DNA from: an uncultured Flavobacteriales bacterium
Lineage (GTDB): Bacteria > Bacteroidota > Bacteroidia > CAIKAF01
DNA length: 39,017 nt
Direction of reading: 5' to 3'
NCBI GenBank assembly: GCA_903837495.1
Contig: CAILUT010000028.1
Coordinates: forward strand, 1-39,017
This document shows, one piece after another, positions 22,264 to 30,553 of the stretch. Under the pieces are notes generated by a model, which saw only the letters and a program-made list of their open reading frames with translations, made no database searches and was not told the DNA's origin. The position numbers were made by a program, and so were the translations under genes. Within the stretch, counting starts at the first letter, position 1. Every line of letters starts with the position of its first letter.

Positions 22264-23781
22264 TCAATACGTCAAAACCACCAGCCCATTTCCGTTCCGA
22301 ATTCCCGTTTGCATGGAACTGTTGGTAACACCACCCACATAGCCCGATCCGCCGGCTCCGGCCTTGCAATGGCAAGCCCCTCCGCCTCCATACCAGCCAC
22401 CGCCACCACCACCCGTTGCCCCACAACCGCATTCCCCGCCGGCAACCCCGCCAACCCCAAAACTGCCCGCACCGCAACTGTTGCTGCAGGTATAACCACC
22501 CGGCTGCCCACCCGCATTTTGCGTGCCCGGCGTGGGTTGGTTTCCACTGTTGCAAGAGCCGCTCGGATTTCCACCCGTACTTCCTCCACCATGGCCTCCG
22601 AAAGTATTTGCATTGTTTGGACAGGTGCTGCCGGCTCCGCCGCCACCCCCTGCTACAATAATCCGATCGTTCAGGGTTGTGCCGCCAACCCGCACATCGG
22701 TGCCACCACCGCCGCCTCCAAATTCATTGGTGCTCACCGTTGGGCCTCCGCCCCCATTCCACCCGCCTACGGTGGTGGTCCCGGCACCGCCAACATAAAT
22801 GTTCAAGGTTTGCCCAGGACTCACAGCCAAGTAACCTAAGGCGTACCCACCCAAGCCTGCCCGCCCGGTATTCGGGTCGCCTCCTTTGGCCCCCCAACAT
22901 TCAATTTTCAAAGAACACACCGCCGCCGGAACCGTCCAGCTTTGAGGCCCTCCCGTATAATTAAAGGTTACCGTACTGTTTCCCAATGGCTGGCAATTTA
23001 AAACCACCACGCTGTCGGTCATGGAAGCCGAACATCCTTGGGCATCGGTTATGCTGTGCTGTACGGCATAGGTTCCGGCACTGCTCCACTGAACGCTGGG
23101 ATTGGCACTAGATGAACTGCCCGGATTCCCGTTTTGAAAAAGCCAGGCATGCGTTATGCCTTGCCCAGTTAGGTTGGGCAGGCATTGGGTGCTGTAGTTG
23201 GTTCCCGTAGGGTTGGGATTGATGCTAAAGGTGCTGTCGGGAGCCTGAACCAAAACCGACAAAGACCGAATGGGTGAATTCCCGCAGCCGTTTTGTGCCT
23301 GCACGGTTACCGTTCCGCTGTTGCTGGTAAAATCGACCACGATCGAGGTGTCGTTGTTGGTCCCTTGAATCGAGGCCCCAGCAGGAACCGTCCAAGCATA
23401 GCTGTTGGCACCTGAAACCGAAGCGATGCTGTAAACCTGGCCTGTGGAATTTGGGCAGAGTTGAACCGGCCCAGTAATGCTGCTCGGCTGCGCCGGGGGT
23501 TGACTGCAATCGCATACTACGTTGCGCCAGCTGTTGGGAATGTAAATTTGAAGGCATTTGGTGCTGGTGTTGTAAATCTGCAGGCCTTCTTCCGGATTTT
23601 GAAGGGCATTGCGCTGGGCCGTGGTTAATTTGTTCAGCAAAAACCCCTTGGCCGTATCGCTCAGCCGAAGTAAAACAGTTGAGGGAAGTCCGCCGGTGGT
23701 GTCACCTATAATTACGCCTTGAGAACGGATGTTGGTCCAGGCTAGCATCAGAACAAAGAGGATAGAAACCAGAATTTTCAT
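22264..23781 (-). CDS. Secreted Gly-rich protein (ALK/LTK GRD-like) with the array-type N-terminal module and PKD-like domains
   Basis: The 505-residue protein has a signal peptide (MKILVSILFVLMLAWTNIRS), then a Bacteroidota surface module (GVIIGDTTGG, VLLRLSDTAKGFLLNKLTTAQRNAL, EEGLQIYNTSTKCLQIY), the same type that heads the array proteins at 1-8066. Two PKD/Ig-like segments follow (about 100-265). The C-terminal third (about 275-505) is the glycine-rich domain known from ALK/LTK-type GRD proteins: FNYTGGPQSWTVP, ECWGAKGG, GQTLNIYVGGAG, GGGGTDVRVGG, RIIVAGGGGGAG, and the final GNGLVVLTY. Such domains form poly-Gly helices in known structures; here an adhesive or matrix role is inference. 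Confidence 0.88.
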   Translation of the reverse strand: MKILVSILFVLMLAWTNIRSQGVIIGDTTGGLPSTVLLRLSDTAKGFLLNKLTTAQRNALQNPEEGLQIYNTSTKCLQIYIPNSWRNVVCDCSQPPAQPSSITGPVQLCPNSTGQVYSIASVSGANSYAWTVPAGASIQGTNNDTSIVVDFTSNSGTVTVQAQNGCGNSPIRSLSVLVQAPDSTFSINPNPTGTNYSTQCLPNLTGQGITHAWLFQNGNPGSSSSANPSVQWSSAGTYAVQHSITDAQGCSASMTDSVVVLNCQPLGNSTVTFNYTGGPQSWTVPAAVCSLKIECWGAKGGDPNTGRAGLGGYALGYLAVSPGQTLNIYVGGAGTTTVGGWNGGGGPTVSTNEFGGGGGGTDVRVGGTTLNDRIIVAGGGGGAGSTCPNNANTFGGHGGGSTGGNPSGSCNSGNQPTPGTQNAGGQPGGYTCSNSCGAGSFGVGGVAGGECGCGATGGGGGGWYGGGGACHCKAGAGGSGYVGGVTNSSMQTGIRNGNGLVVLTY

Positions 23782-23865
23782 GACTTGGGTTGAGCTGTTG
23801 AGTATATTCGAAGGTATGCTTTTGTTTTTGACTTTAAAACAAATAAGATTCGGTCAAGAGCGACC

Positions 23866-24011
23866 GCGGTAGGGATTGAACCAGGTAGCACGCAAAGGGG
23901 GCGGCGGTTGCTGGCGCGCGGCGAGGAGGCGACCTTGGGAGCCACCACAGCCCGCTGACAGCCCGCCGGCCACGGCGGACTACCGGTGAAAGCCCGCAAC
24001 CGCCCAAAAAA
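23866..24011 (-). repeat. GC-rich structured repeat, element C
   Basis: This 146-bp copy begins (minus strand) with TTTTTTGGGCGGTTGCGG 10 bp after the stop of the lamin-tail gene. The closing helix is GCGGT (24003-23999) with ACCGC (23870-23866), and the second helix GTCCGCC with GGCGGGC, one G-T pair. It shares GGGCTTTCACCGG, GGTGGCTCCCAAGGTCGCCTCCTCG and the 3' block GGTTCAATCCCTACCGC with A and E. It sits between two minus-strand genes, before the start of the Gly-rich gene. Confidence 0.8.
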
Positions 24012-24021
24012 CCTTTTAAAA

Positions 24022-27000
24022 TTAGCCCCCCGCAGCCACCGAACAGGCCTTTTTGAGCCGTTCTTGCCGCCCCTCAGGGTGAAAAAGGTCGAATACAACG
24101 ATGTAAATGCCCGTGCGTGCCTTGCTACCGTCGTCGGCCAAACCGTTCCAAATAAAGCTGCCTTGTTTGGCTAGGTAGGTGTACGGCAGCAAGCTGCGAA
24201 TGCTGCGGCCCGCCGCGTCGTAAACCGTGATGCTGCCCATGTAGCCTTCTTTGTCGAGCGTGTAGCTAATCCCCATTTGATCATCAAACCCATCGTTGTT
24301 GGGCGAGAAAATGTCGGGCATGAGTTCAAAATCGCTGACCGCACTGCCGTACGCTCCGTATTGAGAATTTCGGTAACCGGGTGTCGCATAGCCTACCGTT
24401 TGCGCTGCCGATGTCCAATTCATGGATTGCTGGGTCGGCAAGGCCGGCGAAATCCGCTCCATGCTTACCCCTTTAAAATCCTTCAACAAGGCAAAATGAA
24501 AGTCGGCTTCGTTGTACGCCAAAACATCAAGCAGCTGCAAGGAAATGTTGGAAAGGGATACCACTCCATCGGAAATGTTGTAGCTGGCCAGAGATTCCAT
24601 TTTCCAAAACGCGCGCACATCAGGACAGGTGTACTGCGATTGGATGCGACCTGGATCGGTGCTCAGCACCAAATGCTGATCAGGAAACAAGGTTAAGGGC
24701 AAAGAATGTATGGATTTAGGAGAACTAGGCGTGTTCAACAAGGTGTCGGCCGAGCCTAAATACAGCGTAGAAAGGTCAACGGCTGCGATGCCGTTGTGGT
24801 AAATTTCTACAAAATCTACTCCTGAATCTTTGGGATTGCACAGCACCTCGTTGATGAGCAACCAGGCCGAATCGGGCGCTTGCCCCTGCGCCAATCGCAC
24901 CGAATCCAAGCCCATAAGGTTGCCGGCACAATCTTCAAGCCCATTGGCCTTAAGCCAAATTACCTCGCCCGCGTTCGGGCCATTGGCCAAGACCAAGCGT
25001 AAGGTGCTTAAATCGCTTCCTTCAAATTGGGTTTCTAACGGAAAACCGGGACTTCCAGGCAAACTAAACTGAAGAATATCCACCGAATTGGGGTGCAAGG
25101 GTTCTGAAAAATACACGTAGGCGGTATCGCCCCGGATTCCGCTGCGCAAAATAAAGGGCTTCAAGGCATCGGGGTTGCTTGCCGATACCGAGTTGGGCTC
25201 GCCGGGTGTTCCTCCCCTCAAATCAACGCTGCTTGTCCAGTTGCTTGAACCCGCACAAGGGTTGCCGGCGTCGCGCATTTCAAGCGACCAGCCTCCGTTG
25301 TCTTTCTTTACCGTGTTTTCGTGCCAGGACTCCGAGTACGAAACAGTGTGAATCAAACGTCCGCTGGGGTCGTGCAGGCTTAATGTAGTTCCAGCATTGG
25401 TTAGACTCATGCTGCCTACCGCAAACACCGGAATCCCAGTAAAATAACCAACGTTCGATTCCCGAATCAACAATCCATACCCATTGGCCGGCAAAATCCC
25501 CGCAGAAAGCGTGTAGCTGCTGCTGCCTACCTTCAACACCCAACCCGTCATGGGAACCGCAAAGGAATTTGTATTTTTTAATTCAATGTATTCGGTGGGG
25601 GGCAATTGCACCGGCTCGCTTTCTTTGGCCATGATTTCATGAATCAGGATTTCGAAAGGCGCAGGACTGTAATTCACCAATTCAATGGAATCAGGAAGGG
25701 TGAGCGGATTGCCGGCGCAGTCTGAAACCCCCGATAAAGCTCTGAGCCAAAGCGATTGATTGCTGGGAATGGCGGCCGAAAAAACCAACCTAAGCTGGCT
25801 GGGAGCCACCTGCACCGTGCTGATTGGACTCCCTATTCCCCCCGACAATTGAAAATCGGAAGGTTGAACCGTTGAGGCATCGATGTTTTTACTGAAGGTA
25901 AGCAAGGCCTGTGTAGGGGTTTCAACCACGGCATTGCTCATTGAAAAAGAAATGCCCGCCGTTGAAAATACGCTGTTTTGACTCCCAGGCGTACCCCCAA
26001 TACCGGCCAGCGAAGCACGCCAGTTCGGTGCATCAGAACAAAACTCGTTCGGATTTATGCGTTCCAGCGAATAGCCTCCGTCGTCTTTTGCTGGGTCGTT
26101 GTAATAGGCCAAGGAATAGCTGAGTTGGTCAATCATTACTCCGTTTGAATCCTTCAATTCTAAGCTGGCTCCGCTGTTGGTCAGAGCCGTCCAACTTGAA
26201 GGGTAAAATACCGGTGTGCCCGCAGGGAAAAAACCCTGAGCCGCCGGATCGGCAATCACCAAAAACGAATCGGCCATAATGGACGCTCCGTTCAGCGAGC
26301 GGCTGCTGATGCCCACCGTCAATGTAAACCCAAGCAAAGAAAGGGGCAAGGAGGTGCGGTTGTGCAGTTCGATGTACTCAAACTCCGGCAAGCCAAAACT
26401 GGGGCTGGGATCCGGATACACTTCATTGAAAACCACATCGCGGGCCGATACCTGAACCCAGGCAAATTGAAGGGTGGCTTGAGCCATCGGATTCCCCGAT
26501 GCATCGGACACCCCCGAAACCGAAATTTGATATGCCTGATTCGATTGAAGCGGGTTTGGAAGGGTCAGGTCTATGGTTTGAGCTCCAAACAACACGGCCG
26601 AAACGGGATTTCCAATTCCATTTGAAACGCTGTACTGACTCAGAGGTAAAACCGAAGCCGGTTGCAAGGATTCATTAAAGCTAAGCCGAACCTGGCTGGC
26701 TGAAAGAGCTTGGGCCGAAAGCAAAACGGGAGCCGTTGCATCGACGGGCCCCGTACCAACCACCACCACATCGTCCAGAATAAACTTGTCGGCACGGGTC
26801 GAGGTGTAGCGGCACCACCAACCGCTAAAAATGGAAGAAGTAAATTGAGCATCGGTCGCTGTACCAATGGTTTGAAAGGCAGTTCCACCCGTTGGGTCGG
26901 CTTTCAACGTCCAAAATCCTACATTGTCGCGCTCCAACCGCACCCGTAGGCGAACCGTATCTACATCTAAGTACAACGCAGCCGAAGAAATCAAGGCCGT

Positions 27001-27396
27001 ATTGCTGCCGTTGCTGCTTCTTCCAAAACGCAGTTGATCTGTTCCCGCACCAATTTCCACATAATATCCATTAATGGGGGCCGTTAAATCGGAGCCATTG
27101 GCACACACATAAAAGCGGGCGTAATTGCTGGTAGAAGGGTTAAAGTTCATTTGAACGTAAAACTCCCAGGCCCCGGAATTGATGGCAATAGAATTCGTAG
27201 AAAGATAAGAGGTATTTGACGATGAAGGACTGGAGTTTAACAGCTGCAACTGCTTGGCCGCATTCACTGAAAAAACAGACGCATTGCCTATCCATGCAGG
27301 GTTTTGCGTAAAATCTCCATCGGTAAAATCATCGTTAAACTGCGCCATGCCAGGTGCAGCGCATGCCAGTAAGCAGGCCAAAAGTATCCGTTTCAT
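24022..27396 (-). CDS. Large secreted protein with three lamin-tail (LTD) domains and a gliding/T9SS-like C-terminus
   Basis: The protein has 1124 residues from the ATG at 27396, which opens a signal peptide (MKRILLACLLACAAPGMAQ). A lectin/LamG-like N-terminal part (about 20-215) is followed by alternating Ig-like segments (VRLSFNESLQPASV, LLTFSKNIDAS) and three lamin-tail domains: FNEVYPDPS...FEYIELHN (about 325), IHEIMAKE...TEYIELKN (about 580) and INEVLCNP...DFVEIYHN (about 840). The C-terminal about 100 residues (DIFSPNNDGFDD, GSITVYDAAGRSIRSLL, SFIWNGLADDGSKARTGIYIVVFD) resemble the FlgD-like/gliding-motility-associated C-terminal module used for type IX secretion. Probably a cell-surface structural or adhesive protein. 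Confidence 0.9.
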   Translation of the reverse strand: MKRILLACLLACAAPGMAQFNDDFTDGDFTQNPAWIGNASVFSVNAAKQLQLLNSSPSSSNTSYLSTNSIAINSGAWEFYVQMNFNPSTSNYARFYVCANGSDLTAPINGYYVEIGAGTDQLRFGRSSNGSNTALISSAALYLDVDTVRLRVRLERDNVGFWTLKADPTGGTAFQTIGTATDAQFTSSIFSGWWCRYTSTRADKFILDDVVVVGTGPVDATAPVLLSAQALSASQVRLSFNESLQPASVLPLSQYSVSNGIGNPVSAVLFGAQTIDLTLPNPLQSNQAYQISVSGVSDASGNPMAQATLQFAWVQVSARDVVFNEVYPDPSPSFGLPEFEYIELHNRTSLPLSLLGFTLTVGISSRSLNGASIMADSFLVIADPAAQGFFPAGTPVFYPSSWTALTNSGASLELKDSNGVMIDQLSYSLAYYNDPAKDDGGYSLERINPNEFCSDAPNWRASLAGIGGTPGSQNSVFSTAGISFSMSNAVVETPTQALLTFSKNIDASTVQPSDFQLSGGIGSPISTVQVAPSQLRLVFSAAIPSNQSLWLRALSGVSDCAGNPLTLPDSIELVNYSPAPFEILIHEIMAKESEPVQLPPTEYIELKNTNSFAVPMTGWVLKVGSSSYTLSAGILPANGYGLLIRESNVGYFTGIPVFAVGSMSLTNAGTTLSLHDPSGRLIHTVSYSESWHENTVKKDNGGWSLEMRDAGNPCAGSSNWTSSVDLRGGTPGEPNSVSASNPDALKPFILRSGIRGDTAYVYFSEPLHPNSVDILQFSLPGSPGFPLETQFEGSDLSTLRLVLANGPNAGEVIWLKANGLEDCAGNLMGLDSVRLAQGQAPDSAWLLINEVLCNPKDSGVDFVEIYHNGIAAVDLSTLYLGSADTLLNTPSSPKSIHSLPLTLFPDQHLVLSTDPGRIQSQYTCPDVRAFWKMESLASYNISDGVVSLSNISLQLLDVLAYNEADFHFALLKDFKGVSMERISPALPTQQSMNWTSAAQTVGYATPGYRNSQYGAYGSAVSDFELMPDIFSPNNDGFDDQMGISYTLDKEGYMGSITVYDAAGRSIRSLLPYTYLAKQGSFIWNGLADDGSKARTGIYIVVFDLFHPEGRQERLKKACSVAAGG

Positions 27397-27413
27397 AGCG
27401 TTGGGCTTCTTTG

Positions 27414-27421
27414 CAAATGTA
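27414..27421 (-). promoter_or_regulatory. -7 box TACATTTG for the lamin-tail protein gene
   Basis: The box exactly matches TAnnTTTG, 17 bp before the start codon, and supports the ATG at 27396 over the longer frame, whose start lies upstream of this box. Confidence 0.6.
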
Positions 27422-27485
27422 CGCAATGGGCTTTAGTTCTGGCTTAAAAAATGGAAGGGGTAAGAAATTGGTAAAGGTTGGGGGA

Positions 27486-27631
27486 TTTTTGGGGCGCTTT
27501 CCGGCTTTCCGCTGTAGCTCGTTTGCCACGGGCTTTTGGGTTTGGGCCAGGGCCTGGCTCCCAAGGTCGCCTGCCCTGGCCCACCAAAATTAGCCCGTGC
27601 CAGCACTCACTGCCGCTGCAATCCGGGCGCC
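27486..27631 (+). repeat. GC-rich structured repeat, element D (orphan)
   Basis: This 146-bp divergent copy starts TTTTTGGGGCGC. The closing helix is GGCGC (27493-27497) with GCGCC (27627-27631), and the second helix AGCTCG (27516-27521) with CGGGCT (27529-27534); both use base pairs different from A and C. The core GGCTCCCAAGGTCGCC is conserved, and the 3' block reads GCAATCCGGGCGCC. Unlike A-C it follows no gene: it lies between the divergent starts of the lamin-tail gene and asd. Confidence 0.7.
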
Positions 27632-27665
27632 AGGCCCCTCGTTGCTTTTGCCCTTTCAAAATAGG

Positions 27666-27699
27666 TTTGTTTTCCATGTTGTGGAATTTGGTACTTTTG
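27666..27699 (+). promoter_or_regulatory. Promoter for asd: TTTG (27666) and TACTTTTG (27692)
   Basis: The -7 box matches exactly; the TTTG is 22 bp upstream, near the known -33 spacing. The distance to the start codon is 34 bp. Confidence 0.6.
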
Positions 27700-27717
27700 A
27701 TTTGTTTTATACAAAAA

Positions 27718-27732
27718 TTAACCTAAGGTTAA
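27718..27732. promoter_or_regulatory. Perfect palindrome TTAACCT-A-AGGTTAA abutting the asd start codon
   Basis: Two 7-bp arms around a single A lie one base before the ATG, within the expected 5' leader. It may be an operator or an mRNA hairpin over the ribosome-binding region. No similar palindrome was noticed at the other genes. Confidence 0.4.
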
Positions 27733-27733
27733 C

Positions 27734-28723
27734 ATGAAAATAGCCGTTGTAGGGGCCACCGGACTGGTTGGCAGGCAAATGATTACTGTTCTGGAAGAAC
27801 GCGGAGTGGCATGCTCGGAACTTATTCCCGTGGCATCCGAGCGCTCGGTCGGAAAATCCCTGTCCTTTCATGGCAAACCCGTCTCGATCGTTTCCCTGCA
27901 ACAGGCCCTTTCTATGGAACCCGATTATGCTCTGTTTTCGGCAGGCAGCGGCATTTCCTTAGAATATGCCGAGCAATTCAGCGACCAAGGTTGTTGCGTC
28001 ATCGACAACTCTTCGGCCTGGCGCATGGACCAGAATGTGCCTTTGATTATTCCCGAAGTGAACGGATACTTGCTTACCGGCCATGAACGCCTAATCGCCA
28101 ATCCAAACTGCTCAACCATTCAGCTTTTGGTTGCCCTGGCACCCATTCACCGCTCCTTTGGCATTCGCCGCATGGTGGTGGTTACCTTTCAATCGGTTTC
28201 TGGCGCCGGAAAAAAAGGCTACGATCAATGGATGGGCGAATTAAAAGGAAATGAAAACAGACCCAAAGCCTTTCCCCACCCTATTCACGGCAACATTATT
28301 CCCCAATGCGACAGCTTTGAATCAGACGATTTCACCAAGGAAGAACATAAATTGATTCGGGAAACCAAAAAAATCCTGAACGATTTTTCCATCCTTATCG
28401 CCCCTACCTGCACCCGGGTGCCCGTTGCCATTGGACACAGCGAAGCGGTAACCTGCGAGTTGTTTCGCCCGTTCGAAATTCAACAACTTCTTGAAACTTT
28501 CCAAAAAGCGCCAGGGGTAACGGTGTTCGACAATCCTGAAAATGGAGCCTACCCCATGCCCCTTGATGTAGCCGGAAACGATGAGGTTTTTGTGGGGCGA
28601 GTTCGCCGTGACAATACCCAAACCCATGGTTTTCATTGTTGGATTGTGGGCGACAACCTGCGCAAAGGCGCCGCTACAAACGCCGTTCAAATATTGGAGT
28701 TGATGATTAAGAAAAGCAGCTAA
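27734..28723 (+). CDS. asd: Aspartate-semialdehyde dehydrogenase
   Basis: The 329-residue enzyme reduces aspartyl phosphate to aspartate semialdehyde with NADPH, the branch point to lysine/diaminopimelate, threonine and methionine. Seen are the Rossmann motif VVGATGLVGRQM (about 5-16), the catalytic Cys in NPNCSTIQLL (about 125-134), FQSVSGAGKKGYD, the substrate-binding RVPVAIGHSEAV with His, and the C-terminal DNLRKGAATNAVQI. Full length; monocistronic. Confidence 0.96.
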   Translation: MKIAVVGATGLVGRQMITVLEERGVACSELIPVASERSVGKSLSFHGKPVSIVSLQQALSMEPDYALFSAGSGISLEYAEQFSDQGCCVIDNSSAWRMDQNVPLIIPEVNGYLLTGHERLIANPNCSTIQLLVALAPIHRSFGIRRMVVVTFQSVSGAGKKGYDQWMGELKGNENRPKAFPHPIHGNIIPQCDSFESDDFTKEEHKLIRETKKILNDFSILIAPTCTRVPVAIGHSEAVTCELFRPFEIQQLLETFQKAPGVTVFDNPENGAYPMPLDVAGNDEVFVGRVRRDNTQTHGFHCWIVGDNLRKGAATNAVQILELMIKKSS

Positions 28724-28753
28724 TTGCTTGTTTTACCTTGCGTTCAGCTGGGC

Positions 28754-28840
28754 TTATTTGGAATTTTTGGGTGCACCGTTCCAGCCGCTAGGACCCTCCT
28801 TTTTCAAGAACAAACGTCCCCGCTTAGGGTTTAAATGCAT
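28754..28840 (-). CDS. Possible 28-residue basic peptide downstream of the lipoprotein gene
   Basis: On the minus strand an ATG at 28840 opens MHLNPKRGRLFLKKEGPSGW followed by NGAPKNSK and TAA; a GTG start at 28846 would add two residues. The composition (Lys/Arg, Gly, Pro, Trp) looks protein-like, in a 168-bp gap that is otherwise empty. There is no clear ribosome-binding site, and a TGA lies shortly upstream in frame, so it may be a gene remnant. Confidence 0.3.
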   Translation of the reverse strand: MHLNPKRGRLFLKKEGPSGWNGAPKNSK

Positions 28841-28892
28841 TTTCACGCCCAGTGCAGCGCGCCCATAAACTCCTCACGAAAAGATTTAAAAA

Positions 28893-29366
28893 CTATTGAA
28901 TCGACGAAATAGTCAAATCAAACCGACCTTCTGAAATGGAAATGGAATCGCCGTTGTTGTTAAAAACGCGCAGTTGAAATTCACCCCCTATACGGCCTTG
29001 GTCCGAAGTGCTCGGTGCTTTGTAATTCCGCACAATCAAAATACCAGGCCGGTTGGGAATGGCTCGGTACCCCGCTGCCACTGTATTTCCAAGCAACACC
29101 GAATTGTTGGTTGAATCTAAGGCAAATGTATCTACGTCAGCAAACTGGGTTAGCCGCATCGAAATGGGTAAAAAATCCCGGCTTTCTGCGTTGATGTACA
29201 AGGCACTGTCTCCACCAATCGCAGCAAAGGCATAGGCATCGCTGCGCCAAAATTGACCGTCAACTACTGCGTTAACTCCACTAAAAGAATCTCCGCAAGA
29301 GCTGAGTTGAAACATCAACATCAAGCCAGCCGAAATTCCCAGTAAAACGCTTGCTAACCGACTCAT
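28893..29366 (-). CDS. Small lipoprotein of unknown function
   Basis: The protein has 157 residues from the ATG at 29366; the longer frame from 29621 lies within the dehydrogenase gene. A lipoprotein signal peptide (MSRLASVLLGISAGLMLMFQLSSC, Cys at about 24) is followed by a beta-rich domain of about 130 residues (NAVVDGQFWRSDAYAFAAIGG..., GGEFQLRVFNNNGDSISISEGRFDLTI), a pattern seen in DUF6252-like Bacteroidota lipoproteins. The start overlaps the dehydrogenase stop (ATGA), so translation is likely coupled. No specific function can be inferred. Confidence 0.78.
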   Translation of the reverse strand: MSRLASVLLGISAGLMLMFQLSSCGDSFSGVNAVVDGQFWRSDAYAFAAIGGDSALYINAESRDFLPISMRLTQFADVDTFALDSTNNSVLLGNTVAAGYRAIPNRPGILIVRNYKAPSTSDQGRIGGEFQLRVFNNNGDSISISEGRFDLTISSIQ

Positions 29367-30541
29367 ACAAAGGCATTGATGCCGGTAATATCCAGGCCGG
29401 TAATCAGCAAATGAATGTCGTGGGTTCCTTCGTAGGTTACCACCGACTCTAAGTTCATCATGTGCCGCATAATGGGGTATTCGCCGGTAATTCCCATGCC
29501 CCCCAAAATTTGACGGGATTCGCGAGCCACTTCTAAAGCCAAGGCCACGTTGTTCCGTTTGGCCATAGAAATTTGCGCCGGATTCGCCCGGTTTTCGTTT
29601 TTCAAGGTTCCCAAGCGCCAAACCAACAGCTGTGCCTTGGTGATTTCAGTAATCATCTCGGCCAATTTCTTTTGCTGCAATTGAAACGATGCAATAGGCT
29701 TTCCAAATTGAATGCGTTCTCCTGCATACCTCAATGCCGTATCGTAGCAATCCAAAGCTGCCCCCAAAGCGCCCCAAGCTATGCCATATCTTGCACTGTT
29801 CAAACAGCTTAAAGGCCCTTTTAATCCTTTCACATTGGGCAACAGATTTTCTTTGGGAACCCGCACATTGTCAAACACCAATTCTCCTGTGGCCGAAGCC
29901 CTCAAAGACCATTTTCCATGGGTTTCAGGCGTACTGAATCCCTCCATACCGCGTTCTACAATCAATCCGCGAACCACTCCGGTTTCGTCTTTGGCCCACA
30001 CCACTGCGATGTCGCAGAAGGGTGCGTTTGAAATCCACATTTTAGAACCATTCAACACGTAATGGTCGCCCATGTCTTTAAAGTGGCTAACCATGCCTCC
30101 TGGATCTGAACCGTGGCTCGGCTCGGTCAATCCAAAAGCACCCATAAATTCTCCGGTGGCCAACTTTGGCAAATACTTCTGCCGCTGTTCTTCGCTGCCA
30201 AAGGTGTAAATGGGATACATAACCAAGGACGATTGCACCGAGGCGGTTGACCGAATTCCGGAATCGCCCCGTTCCAATTCCTGCATAATAATGCCATACG
30301 AAATCTGGTCTAAGCCTTGGCCTCCATACTCTACCGGAATGTAAGGGCCAAAAGCCCCTACTTCGGCCAAGCCTTTTAGCAAATGCCGGGGGAATTCAGC
30401 CCGCTGTGCAAAGTCTTCAATAATAGGTGTAACCTCTTTTTTCACAAATGCCCGAACCGTTTCCCGAATCAAACGGTGCTCATCGGTTAGCAGTTCCTCC
30501 ACCAAATAATAATCGTGGTACTGAAAACGGTCTTGGTACAT
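29363..30541 (-). CDS. Acyl-CoA dehydrogenase, glutaryl-CoA dehydrogenase type
   Basis: The 392-residue flavoenzyme has the three-part acyl-CoA dehydrogenase architecture. Features are VEYGGQGLDQISYG, FAD/substrate motifs AFGLTEPSHGSDPGGM (about 133-148) and WISNAP, the C-terminal helical domain with RIQFGKPIASFQLQQ, and the catalytic glutamate in VTYEGTHDIHLLITGLDITGI near residue 370. The YEGTHDIH context and the GCDH-like TEPSHGSDP favour glutaryl-CoA dehydrogenase (lysine/tryptophan degradation, releasing CO2 and crotonyl-CoA), but other substrates are possible. It lies 12 bp downstream of queA. Confidence 0.88.
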   Translation of the reverse strand: MYQDRFQYHDYYLVEELLTDEHRLIRETVRAFVKKEVTPIIEDFAQRAEFPRHLLKGLAEVGAFGPYIPVEYGGQGLDQISYGIIMQELERGDSGIRSTASVQSSLVMYPIYTFGSEEQRQKYLPKLATGEFMGAFGLTEPSHGSDPGGMVSHFKDMGDHYVLNGSKMWISNAPFCDIAVVWAKDETGVVRGLIVERGMEGFSTPETHGKWSLRASATGELVFDNVRVPKENLLPNVKGLKGPLSCLNSARYGIAWGALGAALDCYDTALRYAGERIQFGKPIASFQLQQKKLAEMITEITKAQLLVWRLGTLKNENRANPAQISMAKRNNVALALEVARESRQILGGMGITGEYPIMRHMMNLESVVTYEGTHDIHLLITGLDITGINAFV

Positions 30542-30553
30542 AATTGCTCAGAA

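Noticed and set aside
24022-27396. Nuclear-lamin-like or eukaryotic contaminant gene
   Set aside because: Lamin-tail domains are common in secreted bacterial proteins; the signal peptide, Ig-like spacers and gliding-type C-terminus are bacterial.
28844-28867. Seven-codon leader peptide with AGGAG and ATG before the small basic ORF
   Set aside because: A chance match is likely; there is no attenuator-like structure and no support for translation.
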